A stretch of DNA of 64,000 nucleotides. It comes from Stercorarius parasiticus (Eukaryota; Chordata; Aves; Charadriiformes; Stercorariidae). A model generated the notes under the pieces. That model saw nothing but the letters and a program-made list of their open reading frames with translations. It did no database searches and was not told the origin of the DNA. Made by a program: the position numbers and the translations under genes. Below, piece after piece: positions 37,266-49,084 of the stretch (positions are counted from its first letter, which is position 1; every line of letters starts with the position of its first letter). The stretch spans positions 744,001-808,000 of the forward strand of contig VWZL01000166.1 in the NCBI GenBank assembly GCA_013396915.1. Reading direction: 5' to 3'.

Positions 37266-40200
37266 GATAGAGGCAGTATTTTTATTTACATGTTTGTATT
37301 CACTCAATTAAAAAACCCACTTTAATCAGCAATGAAATGAAATCTTTCCTGAAATACTAAGAAGCTAAAATCCCTTCTTTTCTTACCTCAAACAAATCTA
37401 GTTCTCTTTGTCAAGCATGTTGATAATCATCTGTTTCTCTTGCATCTTGCCAAATATTATGAAACTATGTAGTCTAACTTTCAAACATTTTCAGAATGAA
37501 CACCTGTAGAGACACTACATATCCTCTCCTACCACCATCTCTTTACAGGTTTACTTTTTTTGGTGGTGCATTTGCATTATTTAGTTCTGACTTCTGAAGA
37601 ATCTAGTCAGGCATAAAAAAATCACGCCTTGTTCTTTCTCCTTTGGACTTCATGAGCAAACAAAACAAAATAAATGCCAAATGAATACTGAAATCTGCAT
37701 CTTCATCCAGTTTTAGATAAGCCAAAATTAATTTCCTCTCATCCAACTGCAGTTCAGTTGAAGAAAGGAGGTCAGCTTTCACAACTTATCTTGAAGTCAG
37801 GAACAGTATGTTCCTAGAACAATTTGCATAGCCAGGCAAACAATTCCAGGAGAAAATTTGTTGTGTTGCCAGTGAGTCAGGGACTTACTTGCGTTCAGGC
37901 TGAGGCACTCAGCACTCATTTTGGATCAAATTCATGCCATTACCATTTATTTCTCTATATTTTAACTGAAAAAGCAAAATGACAAATTCTTGAAATGGGA
38001 GCATTATGTTATAATCTGCTGTAGGATCTTAAGTCTTACCTGTGTTTGCTTCTCTTACTGGTTTTGGGAATCGAACTCAGTGTAGCTATGTTCCTAAACA
38101 TGCTTGATGTTGACCAGGCAGAACTACCACAAGTCTAAGTTTGTAGTATTTCAGTTTATTCTGATTTTGGACAAGGCACAAACCTGCTAAGGCTGAAAAG
38201 GGAAAGAAGGCTGTACCTGTCTCTATAACCGGAGTGGGTATGGTGCGCCATGTTAGGCCTGTCAGCCTATATGGTTTGAGGAAGACTTCATATGTGGCAC
38301 ATCTATCTATCTGCTGTGTTTGTCCCTCTTGGTAAACTGCACTGGGGCAAACTGAGAATAGCTGAGAATCGTCAGCTATCTTTGTTTATGCTGGCTAGCA
38401 GCATGCTGCATGATGCCTTCTCCAGAGCAAAGCTAGCCCAAACAGACCATTGCAATGAACAGAAGTCACTAGGGCACATTATATATGTGTGAAATTTATC
38501 TAATTGTACATTACATATACAAGGCCCCTCTACACTGTAATAGCTTTATGCCACTTGGAGATAATATTACACTGGGCGGATCCTTTCCTATGAAGTTTGT
38601 CTAAAGCAAGGTAGAGCCTAACCATTAGTTTCCTATACTGTGCAAGAGCTTTATACGCTTCATGTTTGACTGTTCACTCAGTTATGCAGATTTGATGCTG
38701 GTGAAGCTGTGCTGTGGTCAGCAGAGTGATGGTATAAGCCAAGCAATCTGGGAACTCTTACAAAAATTCTGACAATGAATACTGGCAATTACTTTCCTAA
38801 TGGATTCTAATTGAAACAGAGAAAATGGAATGAATTAAACTGAACTTAAAGGCCATTATTTTGTTTGGTTTTCTGAAAGATTTACATAAAATATTAATTA
38901 ATTTTTAATTGGCAAAGTTTGCTTTTTTCATAAAACAAAAGCCTCATTAACATAACTTTTCCTTCAAACAAAAGTCAATGATGTAAGTCTATGCTTTTTC
39001 GTGACTACCATGTGTTTTTCTTGAAGCATGAGCCTTATTCAGAGTTCAGTGAAAGGTAACATGTGAAGTCAATCTGCAGGAAATCAGCCTTTTTTCTTTT
39101 GCTCTTTTTAGGTGTCCCTGTTAGCAGTATAAGATTGTAGCAAGTCTGGGAAAGACATTAAAATCACATAGATTTTCAGTGATTTGTTAGTGAAGCTGTC
39201 TTAAACGCTTGAATTACTAAGATGCGGGAAGATGCAAATGAGCAATGGCTGAGCAGAGAGGCCTTCTTCATTCTTTGAACCATATTACTGACCAGGCATG
39301 TGTGCCCAAGTGTGGTACATTCAGGAATACGTTTTACATGCTGAATGCTTGAGTGGCTGGACAGAGCCATTCTCCATTATAGTTCTGCAGAACCATATTT
39401 ATTTGTGTACAATTTACACAAAGTTTTCTTATTTTTCATTGGACTACAAAATCATTATCTGGGACTGCCAGAGTATATTCAACCTTTCTGGGTAAAAGAC
39501 TTGTTGGCTTTGTTTGAACTTGCAGCAAGGAATGTTAATGCCCAGGTTTTTTTATGCTCTGAAAAATTTCATAGCAGATGGTGGACAATGCAGGGGATGT
39601 GAAGATCCCAGAGAATTGGACTGCTTACACTGTCTTCTTTCAGCTGTATGCTCAGCCTCTGGGACTTTCAAAAGACAACTATTATCAGTCATATCTAAGT
39701 ATCACCCTGACGTAATACTGCTAAATGCTCAAGGAACCCTGCTCTGGGCCCCAAACAGAGAAAGAAGACAAGGTGAATCAATAAGAATATTGCATGAGGG
39801 TTGACAGAAGGAACCCACCCAGGCCTGTCAAACAGACAAAGTATCATAGGCAAAAGTATGGATCAGATGTATAAGGAAGATTTCTCACGTTATTCAAAAT
39901 GTTTTGGATCCAGTTAGCTGTAGGAGAAATCCTGTCAAAAAGCAATACCTGTGAGAAAAAGCAACACGGCATATCTTAGCTACAAAAAGATATGTGTCTA
40001 ATTATGAATTTTCCAGACAACATAATGAACGATTCTTTTTCCACAATATCACATGCAGAAAGGTCTATGAGAAAGAGCATGCGGTCACAGAGCAAGGATG
40101 TAGCCTGAGCTGTCATCTTCACATCAAAATAGACAGAAAGAACATTGTAGTCTGAAAATGGAAGGCACTGAGGACCTTCACAACCATCCTAATTTATGAC

Positions 40201-43200
40201 TGTTGCATAACAAATGTAGGAAGAAGCCCCATTTGCTGTGAACTTGACTGAGCATTTTCTTATCCTCTAGAAATTGGCTTTAGTCCACAGTGTACCACAG
40301 AAAATGGTCAAAAGACTGTTTTCATTAACATGATGTTACAAGTCTACGTGTTAGTAAAAGAATACTGGCTGCGTTCAGTCTTTAACAGGGCTTCAAAAGG
40401 AATGGTACAAAGGAAGACCCAGGATCTAGCAAAAATGTGCTTATCTCAGCAGTGATTTTTTGACTGAAGGTAGACACATTTCTAAAAGAATTAGGTGATC
40501 CAGATATTGATCTTCATTGTTGCTGCTCTCCCAGGTGGGAGAATATGCATAGTGATAACAGGCTGTGATTTACTGATCAGGAGAGTAGAAGTTATCTGTC
40601 TGGTCCAACCCTTTCTTTAGAGCTGCCACATTCCAATGGACGATAACATCTAGTTATTGTCTATCCCGTGAGTCAAGGCTGTAGGCAGTATGTCCAATGA
40701 ACTCAACAGTGTTCAAAAGTCCTGCAAGTCAGGACAGGATTGCTGTACTGCCTTGCATTCCCAGCATACATTCTGCTTCTTGAGGATTTTATCATGCAAA
40801 GACTCAGAAGCAGCACAGGACTGCTTTCAATCCTGCCCGTGTCCAGCTCAATAGAAATGAGTGACTTCCCAGAGAGCAGCCTGTTCTAATGCCTTTGATT
40901 CATGTAATTCCACAAAGAGATTGTAGCAGATTTTAAGTCACAAAACGCTGAGGGGTTTTGGTTTGGTTTTTGGTTTTTTCTCCAAGCTATTTCCAAAGTC
41001 CGTTGAAATAACTGGAAGAATACCCATAAATTTCAAGTCAGTTTGGATCAGACTTCATGTGCAAAAATAGGAGATGTGGTCTGGCATGTGCATTGGGATT
41101 GGTCTGTATTTCTGTGTTCAACCAGAGTATGGACCAAAGTTACCCAGAAGATTACTTCTATCACTATATTATGGAAGGATGCTTACCAGACACATACACA
41201 TATAGTAAATGAATCACCAGTGTCTAAAGACATCAGATGTTAGCACTTGTACCTGCTTTCCTGACATTGAAATGCAGATTATACTTTCCCTTCGGCTTTA
41301 TGCAATCAAAGGCTGCTGCAGGCCACAGGTCCTGTGTAAATTTGAAACCGGTCTCTGATGCCTTTTTGTATAAGCAGTCAGTTTTTGCAAGGGAGTATAG
41401 CATTTTGCTTTCAAACATCTCCCCAGTCAACAGTCAAGAAATCATTCTGTGGACATGCATTCAGTTTTGTGATGCTGTGTTCATCTCCTGTGGTCAAATT
41501 CTTCTATTCTTCCTTCTTTTTTTCAGCAATATTATTTCAATTCATATGTTACACAAGATATTTATTCTTCTGCCCTTGTACAAGGCACTCCAGAAGACAA
41601 AGCAAAGCGTAGTCAAGTCAGTTGTGTAGAGCTACATTAACAACTTTAATGCAAAAGGAGGCACAAAATGTCCAATAAATCACCTGATTAAAGTCTGAAA
41701 ACCTCTTTTTGTTTATACATTTATTGATTTTTTTCTCTAATCTTGTCTAGCTCCTTCAATCATCAGTCTCTTGCCTGCCCTCTATGATCCAAAATCAAAG
41801 TAATAGACTTCAGCTAAACAATACTTGCAATTTATAGGGCGACAAGGGATGCCTTTATCCACCAGAGAGACTCCTTCCAACTCCAGGAAGGGGCAAACCG
41901 TTCAGATGTTTTTCAGTCTTTATGAAAAAAAGTCACAAAGCAGAAAGAAAGCATTTCTTTATAAACAGTCACCAAAACAGCCACAGGGTAAAGCAGTGAT
42001 TATTCTGTGTCGATTTTTGTTGGTTTTGCTAATGTAATTAACTGCAGGGCAGAGTGGGTGGGATGTAAGAGATTATGCTGCTGTCATGACCCATAGTAGA
42101 TGCATTCTCCTGATCTCTCCTAGTCATGCTGCAGCCTTCTCTACCTTCATTTTATAATACAGCAAAGCAGGCTATTCATAAACTTTTCTGGTTTAGACAG
42201 ATCTGGTTAATGATAGGTGAGACGGTTGCTGATTTCCAGTGACAAATGTTGATGTCTGGGTAAGTATGATCCTGAATGTCAGGACTGAAACATGTGTCTT
42301 TGTGTCTGACTCAGCATCAAAGATTATCGTAGTCTTGAGTACTTTCTGCTGGTCACAGTCACAGTGCATGATATTTTAGAGAATTAGAGACACTAACATT
42401 CTCACATTCCCCCTTATTCCTCTTCTCTTCCTAGAAGTAAATGTTAATTGTATAAAATATCAGCTGTTCCATGTTTGACTCTTAGTACTCATTTCTTGGT
42501 TTGTTGGTTGGGTTTTTTTTTCACTGAAGCTGATGCAAAAATGAAGTGAAAACATGGCCTTTATTTTCTTCCTTAACTTCCTAGCTTTCACGTGTTTTGA
42601 CTGACAAGCTGAAAAATGTAGGCAGGCAAAGGAAAATTTCACTAAAATATTTCTCCCATAAATGCTTTACTAAAACTTTAAAAACAGCATTAAACAAAAA
42701 TTACTTCCAACAGCGCTCCAGGGTTATTTGAATACCCTGCTGATTATGATTCCCCAATACCTATTGTTTTCATTATTACAGCATCCTAGAGAAATTAAAT
42801 AGATATTGTCATGTATCTCGTTCTATTATTTCCTTCATTTTATTTCACAGGTCATTTGCAGTCTTGAATGTGGAAGCTAAAAATCTTTATTGTGTAAGCA
42901 GTAGCATAGAAATAAGTTATGAAAATGGATCAGGATTCTGAAAGGCAACGCTTTTTCCTTCCGATTGCTTTGGAAACTGCTACGAAGGGTTCTTCCTAAG
43001 TACTACTGGAATGCTTACGATGACATTTTTTGGTAGTAGGTCTTAGGATCTTTGTCTTTCAGTTCCCACCGTGTACAATGTGATGCCAGAAGAGAACTAT
43101 AAAATGGTTTCTACCACAGAGAGCTTACACTGATTTACATTGTGATAAATTGTGATAGCAGAATACTATCAACATAAGTGCTTTCAACTTTTTGGGGCCT

Positions 43201-43509
43201 TTTAGTAGGAATCACAGCTAGGAAAGAATAGGAAGGAGACAATAACAATCTTACCATTATTTTAAACTTTTAAGGTGCAGCCAAAGTTTTTTGTATAATG
43301 GAGACTGTAACAGACCATCTTGTGGTCTTCAGCTATTCCTTCAGGAAAGGAATCATTTGATATCTGCTTTTCTGAGCTAGCTGTATTTTGAAGTGGCCAC
43401 CATCCTTGTATTTATGTGTCTGTCTGTGTAGTCAGCCTGAAAACAGTAGCTGATTTTAGCAGGATTTATGGTGTGGGCTTTTTCCCCAGTAAAAGTGGAG
43501 AAGTAATTC
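37266..43509. other. Unique AT-rich sequence, no gene seen
   Basis: Short frames only, including a 130-codon frame at 41237-41629 that is T-rich and hydrophobic with no domain. The AT-rich, ATTA-rich part at 38850-38960 has the look of a conserved non-coding element, unproven. Confidence 0.5.
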
Positions 43510-43570
43510 AAATTTTACACCAGTGTTAGTCCATTGATTTAAGTGGATTCCTAGAGGTACCAAAATGAGT
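43510..43570. repeat. Ancient amniote interspersed repeat fragment
   Basis: TTTTACACCAGTGTTAGTCCATTGATTTAAGTGGA corresponds to the recurrent amniote phrase 'tttacaccagtgtaagtccattgacttcagtgga'. It is probably the same broad family as 13985-14075 and 58150-58245. Confidence 0.5.
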
Positions 43571-44249
43571 TAACAGACAGCAACTGCTTCTCATATTAGA
43601 ATGGGTAGAGTAGAGTACGTAGTCCACTTTTAATAGAATAAGCGATGCTGTATGTTGTCATTAAGGCATACAGTTTCTTATTAAAACACTCTATAGAGAA
43701 AGAGAATAAATGATGTATTGTAAACTGATATAACTAGCAGAACAGTCAACATGAGGAAACCATAATTAAATAACCATCTCAAAAAAATACACAGGATGTG
43801 GGAAATAGGATGATCCAGGTTAAACAGTATGTGAACATAATTTCACAGAATGTTATATATGCAAAATCAAACTATGCAAAGTGTATTTATATAACTTAAT
43901 AAGAAGAGAGGAAAATGTGTACTGAAAACTGAAAGAATAAAACCAACTGTGATGTATTATGAGCTTGAAGAAAAGCTACAAAAATTCACCAAACCAACAA
44001 AATGTCAAAGTGTGTTATTGAGCAGGACTGAACGGAACAGAGGTTCCTTTCAGCTAGAAATTTTCACCCACTTTGTACTTGTTCAAAATCCAGTCCAGAT
44101 AGGCAGCCCACAGAGTCATCATTCTTGCCTCTTAACATTGAGGGTTCTACACCGTCATTCCATACAGAATTTCATGGCACAAAAATCCCATAAAAAAAAA
44201 AAATCTGTTGACAGTCTTCACGGAGAAGTCCAGGATTTACCTGAACAGA
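43571..44249. other. Unique AT-rich sequence
   Basis: No gene recognised. The frame at 43949-44263 (104 codons) is lysine/serine-rich at its end because of an A-run (44192-44202). Confidence 0.5.
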
Positions 44250-44400
44250 AAGAGGGCAGCTAAGATCTGGGTTCACATATGCATTTAGGAGCCTAAAGAT
44301 GACTGATTTCAATAAGGTTCTGATTCATAAATTTATTTAGGTATCTGTATCCTAAATGTTTCTATGGATTGAAGTCAAAGCTACATTCTAGTCAGGAACC
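44250..44400. repeat. Possible ancient amniote repeat fragment
   Basis: TTTAGGAGCCTAAAGATGACTGATTTCAATAAGG and TTTAGGTATCTGTATCCTAAATGTTT recall the 'ttaggcacctaa ... ttgatttcaatgg' class of old amniote repeats. Diverged; borders unclear. Confidence 0.3.
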
Positions 44401-46084
44401 CTGTGTATGGAGAAATATCCAAATAGTCCAAGATATCAAAAAGTTCCAATTCAGTTCTATATGCAAGGAGAGGTATTAATTTATGGTTTTACAGTTACTG
44501 TACCTCTAGCAGACTGACTTGACGGTAAGTGATACTTTGTTCTCTAGGCTGTTACGCATAGTATGTTACTTGATTGGCCAGAGTTTATGTGTGTTTGTGT
44601 GCTGAGATTAGAGAGTTGCAGCCAGTTTTTTTCATACTTCCTGATTTATAGCCCTGCTACCAAAAACCCAGAGTAGTACACTGATTTCAGAGGTCTCTGG
44701 ATACCCTTTTCCAAAGAGGACTATAAAATATAAATGCAGATTTTACAGCGGTGAACACGGCAGTCAGAAACACAAACAAAGAACCTCTGTGCCAGACTGG
44801 TTGGTCCCCTTCTAATGCTTCCGCTGGTATCAAGACTGTGAAGCAATAGAAGGGAACCAACACCTGCACTATGGTAGGAAGAATACATGCGTGCGGCACA
44901 GCAATCTCATGAAACTCTGCTTGCCTGTGTCCCTGGCTTTCCTCTCCCTCACGCTGCTTCAGGGTTGCTGCAACCTGCACTGTTCTCATATAATTTCCAG
45001 ATTTAGCACCATAATTGTCTCATTTCCCCATACCAGCCTCCATGGAGGATAAAAGCTCACAGTCTCCACCTCCTCACATCCGCTGGGCAGTTCCATTTCA
45101 GAGATGACTACCCAGGAGCTGTTAGTGATTATAAGAACCATCCATGTTGTGCCTGCTGTCAGGTTCCCTCCTGGGCCAGAGTATTGAAAAGACATATTGT
45201 ACGCTCAGCAAGAAATTGCAGTTAGCCTAGGATGTAGTTAGACCGTAGTTTTGAGAGAGAATATTAAGAACTCAGGGCACTGGAAAAACAAAGGTCTTTT
45301 TTCACCCCAGGAGGTAGAAAAGTGCCAGAAGGTGGATATGAGGCTTTTGTAAGCTTTGAGTTTGTGGATTCTGCTGTCTGACCCAAGGTTCTAGCTCTAT
45401 AGTATGTAACTTAAAGTCTCCTCTAGGTGCTTATAATCTAATTGTAAGGTGTCTCACAAACAGCTTAGCAGGTGCAAAGAGGACGTGAAGTGATCCTTTT
45501 TTCCTCTCTCCTCAGCTGGAACACGAAGAAGGCACTTTATGATCCAATTAGTGCCTCCAGGAGCTCTCTAATTGCATTATAAAGCATCTTAAAAAAATAG
45601 AAAATTAGAAGTTGGTTTTAAAGCCTGAAAAGAAAAAAAGGAAGCGTTGTTTAACTATTTGCCCTCCTGGTAACTCAGCAGTGAGAGGACCCAGCATACT
45701 TATGCACCGCATTTCATCTCTAACTTGCCCAGATGTGAAGTGCATTCCATCGTCCAGAGCTCTGGAGAGTGGAGTGTCCTTTATTGCCTTGTAATCAGAG
45801 CTTGAAGTGTGCTGTGAAGCTTTGCACCCAAAGTAGCTTGTGATGTTTATGCATGTTGCTCATTCAAGGAAACTGGAACTGTGCTGTGCTATCTGTGGCT
45901 ATTTTAGCCTGCTAAGTATCTGTTCTATTGAGTTTTTATACCAAGCTCATTGGCATAGTGTCTGAGAGGTATTATATATAATGAGCTATAACATGCTTTC
46001 AACTTCAAAGCTCAGCCTCTGTGTAATAATTATCACATCACTTTCCATAGCGCTCTCATATTTTACCTACTGAGTGGGTGGGAA
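44401..46084. other. Unique sequence, two overlapping hydrophobic minus-strand frames
   Basis: Two minus-strand frames (45195-44986 and 44989-44687) abut through an ATGA overlap and contain hydrophobic stretches, but I could not match them to a receptor family, so no gene is called. The part at 45900-46070 is AT-rich, non-repetitive and TAAT-rich. Confidence 0.4.
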
Positions 46085-46265
46085 GAAGATACTGAAATAA
46101 TATTTAGACTTATATAGTGCTTTTCAGCTGTAGATCACAAAATATTTTCTTTTGGCAGTTAAGCATCATCATCTCCACTGTGAAGATGGAAAAGACTAAA
46201 AGGCAGATAACACAGAGCTGTGAATAGAACCCGATCGTCTGATCCTTAGAGCATGGCCCTTCCTA
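46085..46265 (-). repeat. MIR-like SINE, nearly full length
   Basis: In reverse complement the order fits a MIR/CORE-SINE: GGCCATGCTCTAAGGATCAGACGATCGGGTTCTATTCACAGCTCTG (tRNA-derived head with a B-box-like GGTTCTATTC), a core phrase around CTTCACAGTGGAGATGATG, and the 3' phrase AAAAGCACTATATAAGT before ATATTAT. Both the tRNA-like head and the 'gcgctatataaat' tail are recognisable, so I favour a SINE over a LINE tail. Confidence 0.6.
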
Positions 46266-48964
46266 TTTATTGGGTTAGTGCTGCTCTCAAGAACTTTTCT
46301 TCATTAGCTGAAAAAAGTGATAAGCTTTGTAACCCCTTTCCAATAAAAGAATGAAATGTGTAAAAGGAAAACACTTGAATATGTCTGTTATATCTCATAA
46401 ATGGCAGTAATACTTGCTTTCCCTTACACCCACACGCAGCCGAGCAGAATACAAGCCATGCATTTTGTGTTTCCATCTATTCCTTTTTCTTGTTCCAATC
46501 AAATTGGTTGATTTAACCCAGCCAATTGCAGCAAAAAGGCACAGTAGCAAGACTCTGAGATGAGGTTACACTCTGTGTAGGGTCCTCTACTCATCTCCTC
46601 AGGACGAGGCTAAAAACACCTATGTATCCTTGAAATTGCTCAGAAAGGGATACCAATCTAATTTAAATGGGACAAGATGTTCAAAATTCAGGTGTTATGT
46701 TACCTGAACCAAGTACTCTTCTTCCTGACAAATTTACACTCTTATTTAGGGCAACCTTTTCTTGCCTGGTACAGTGACTGTGCTGGGAACCTCTTATCCC
46801 TCTGGCTAATAGGCATTGACAGTCTCTCCACATTGCAATAATAGGAGAAAAGGGCTGCACCTCTGGGAAGAGAGATCCATGGTCAGATGCTGTTTCAGGA
46901 AAAGGGTTAGGGACAGCTGACAGCTTTCATCTTTTGTTCTGACACACTCTGTCATATACCTATGTATTGGCATACCCATTCATACCCTGCTTTGAGTAAA
47001 GCCACTGATAATTGACAGTAAGTCATCTAGAGACTTACCAGGATGCTCTTTTTTGTTCCTCTTCTGCAAAAGTTCACCCTTGCTTCCTCTCATCTGAATT
47101 TTGGGTTGTTTCACTCATACTCAGAGCCCCAAAACAAAATTATCTCACAAAACCAAGAATAGTGCTCACATTAAAACTCCTTTAATTCAACAAAAAATGC
47201 ATCGTCTTGTTCCAGATTCTTTCATGGCAGGAAACCCCATTTCCAGTGTAACATTCATAGGCCTTAATAAATCTTCCACAGTAATGGTCTGAATTTCAGG
47301 ATTTTAAGAAACACGCTGAGTTTTAGGTTTTATTACAAACATTTCATATAATTAGCATGAACAGATGGCATATGATTCTACCATTAATCATTTGTGCACA
47401 ACCAAAATACAGTAATGTCAGTATCTCCCAGAATACTTCTTTGAAAAAACACCTGGCTGCAATTCGGATCTCTCTTGTACCTATCAGACACCACAACTGT
47501 AGTAAAATTACTTCTGATTTATCTCAGTATTGAACAATAGTAGAATGAAGCCTTTTTCATTATACAAACTATCCTCAGTGGTTTCAAGACTTACATTGTG
47601 TTTTATGCAATATATAATCAGTTAAAAAAATAACTTCCCTGTGTGGGACAAAAAGGAGGAATATTAATGGAGAAAATCTTTTAAAGCATTTCTGGAAACA
47701 ATGCCCCTATGTATAAAAAGAGTCTTTTTTGGCATCTCTATGTGGTAGTGTTTTCAATTCCAATAGCTATAATAAGAAAAAAATCTGCCCTATTTGTCAA
47801 TCTGTCAGGAAATATATTTCAGCTTCAAGCATCATACTCCTGGGGTTTATGGAAATCACAAAGCATCTCATTCAGATGAAGAGGCTGAAGCTGTAAGCAG
47901 TGCAATTAATATCTTCAATTTCTGCCTTCAGCATGAAAAGAAGCTCAAAAGCTTTCAGAATCTGAATCCCAAATGCTGTCTAATAGTTCACATCTGGCTT
48001 ATGCTATTTATGAGAAACAACAGTTGTTGGTATCAGCAGTACATTCAGTGACATACTAACCTTCTTACCTAGCAAGGCAAGAGCAGGGCTGGCCGGAGGT
48101 CATGGGAAGGTTGTTTGGCAGGTTCAGCTGAGCGGAAGGGTTGCATCTCGAATGTTCCTGTTATAAAACTTGGAGACAGAAAAGCCTGCACCTCCCCGAC
48201 AGTACACAACCATGGATTACCGTGTCTTTTCATGTGCTGTACACGCAGACTACAGCCGACAAGAGTCATACTGCTTATTGGCAACAGTCTTTGCACAGTG
48301 ACAAGTTTAACTGTTTTATTTATTTGCTGTTTGCATTTCAGTAGGACCCAGCACCTCATCTCAGGCACCTCTGTGTTTGATCCTATGCAAGCACCTAGAC
48401 AGGTATAATTCATTCCTGAAAAAATGTTCCGGTCTAAGCCTGTTTGACACCTTAGGAAGAACCATATGGCAGCTTGTGTTTTCTCTGTGAGACTCGTCTC
48501 AGATCACTAATAGGCATAACAAAAGCTCAGGAAAGGGGATGGCAATAGTTCTTTCATTACTGGAGCTGGAGACTTGATCAGTCATTCCAAGTCGAGATAA
48601 AAAGCAGATTAGAACTACTTCACCTCACAATGTTTAGAAGGACCCAGAGCGTGTAACATCCATGCTGCTATACCAGAGGAAAGTTGTACAGAGAGAGGAA
48701 GGTGCTTATTCCAAAAATTACTGCAGCAGAGCTTGGAAGAATTTCTCATAACTCATTCACTTTACCATAGAAACATCCTTTCTTCCCATGGTGCCTATCT
48801 CCGAAAGGGGGCCTGATTCTTAGCAGAGAAATGGAGAACAAAATAGACTTGTATAAACACTAGTATTTTCCAGTTAGGTAGCTGAGGTGACAAAGGAATT
48901 TGGTTCATGTTTTTGGCAGGGATCTACACTAGGAAAATGAGTGGTGGCAGCATCGGCTTTCAAG
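46266..48964. other. Unique sequence, no gene seen
   Basis: A GC-richer part at 48069-48413 is open on both strands (114 codons minus; 97 and 67 codons plus); mutual overlap and lack of any domain argue against coding. Confidence 0.5.
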
Positions 48965-49084
48965 ATCCTAATGGATAAAGCTCTTAGCAGTCTGGGTTTA
49001 TTTAAGTGTAGCCTCTCTTTGAGCAGGAGGTTGAACTAGATCAACTCCCAAGGTCCCTTCCAGCCTGAATTATTCTATGTTTCT
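48965..49084 (+). repeat. CR1 LINE 3' tail fragment
   Basis: GAGCAGGAGGTTGAACTAGATCAACTCCCAAGGTCCCTTCCAGCCTGAATTATTCTATG (49021-49079) is the CR1 3' end ('gcagggggttggactagatgacctcc.gaggtcccttccaaccttaattattctatg'). Confidence 0.9.

Noticed and set aside
38520..38590. CCTCTACACTGTAATAGC stretch as a possible half of a GTCTAC-type MITE
   Set aside because: No matching inverted end was found nearby.
39024..39060. GCATGAGCCTTATTCAGAGTTCAGTG resembling the sequence at the 5' junction of the young CR1 (31024-31050)
   Set aside because: Similarity stops after about 20 bases and the following sequence has no CR1 character.
44687..45195. Two abutting hydrophobic minus-strand frames that superficially suggest a 7TM receptor pseudogene
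   Set aside because: No diagnostic receptor motif could be identified, upstream sequence adds no further membrane segments in a consistent frame, and each frame alone is within the range seen by chance here.
48069..48413. 114-codon minus frame and 97-codon plus frame
   Set aside because: They overlap each other in locally GC-richer DNA and contain no recognisable domain, signal or splice context.
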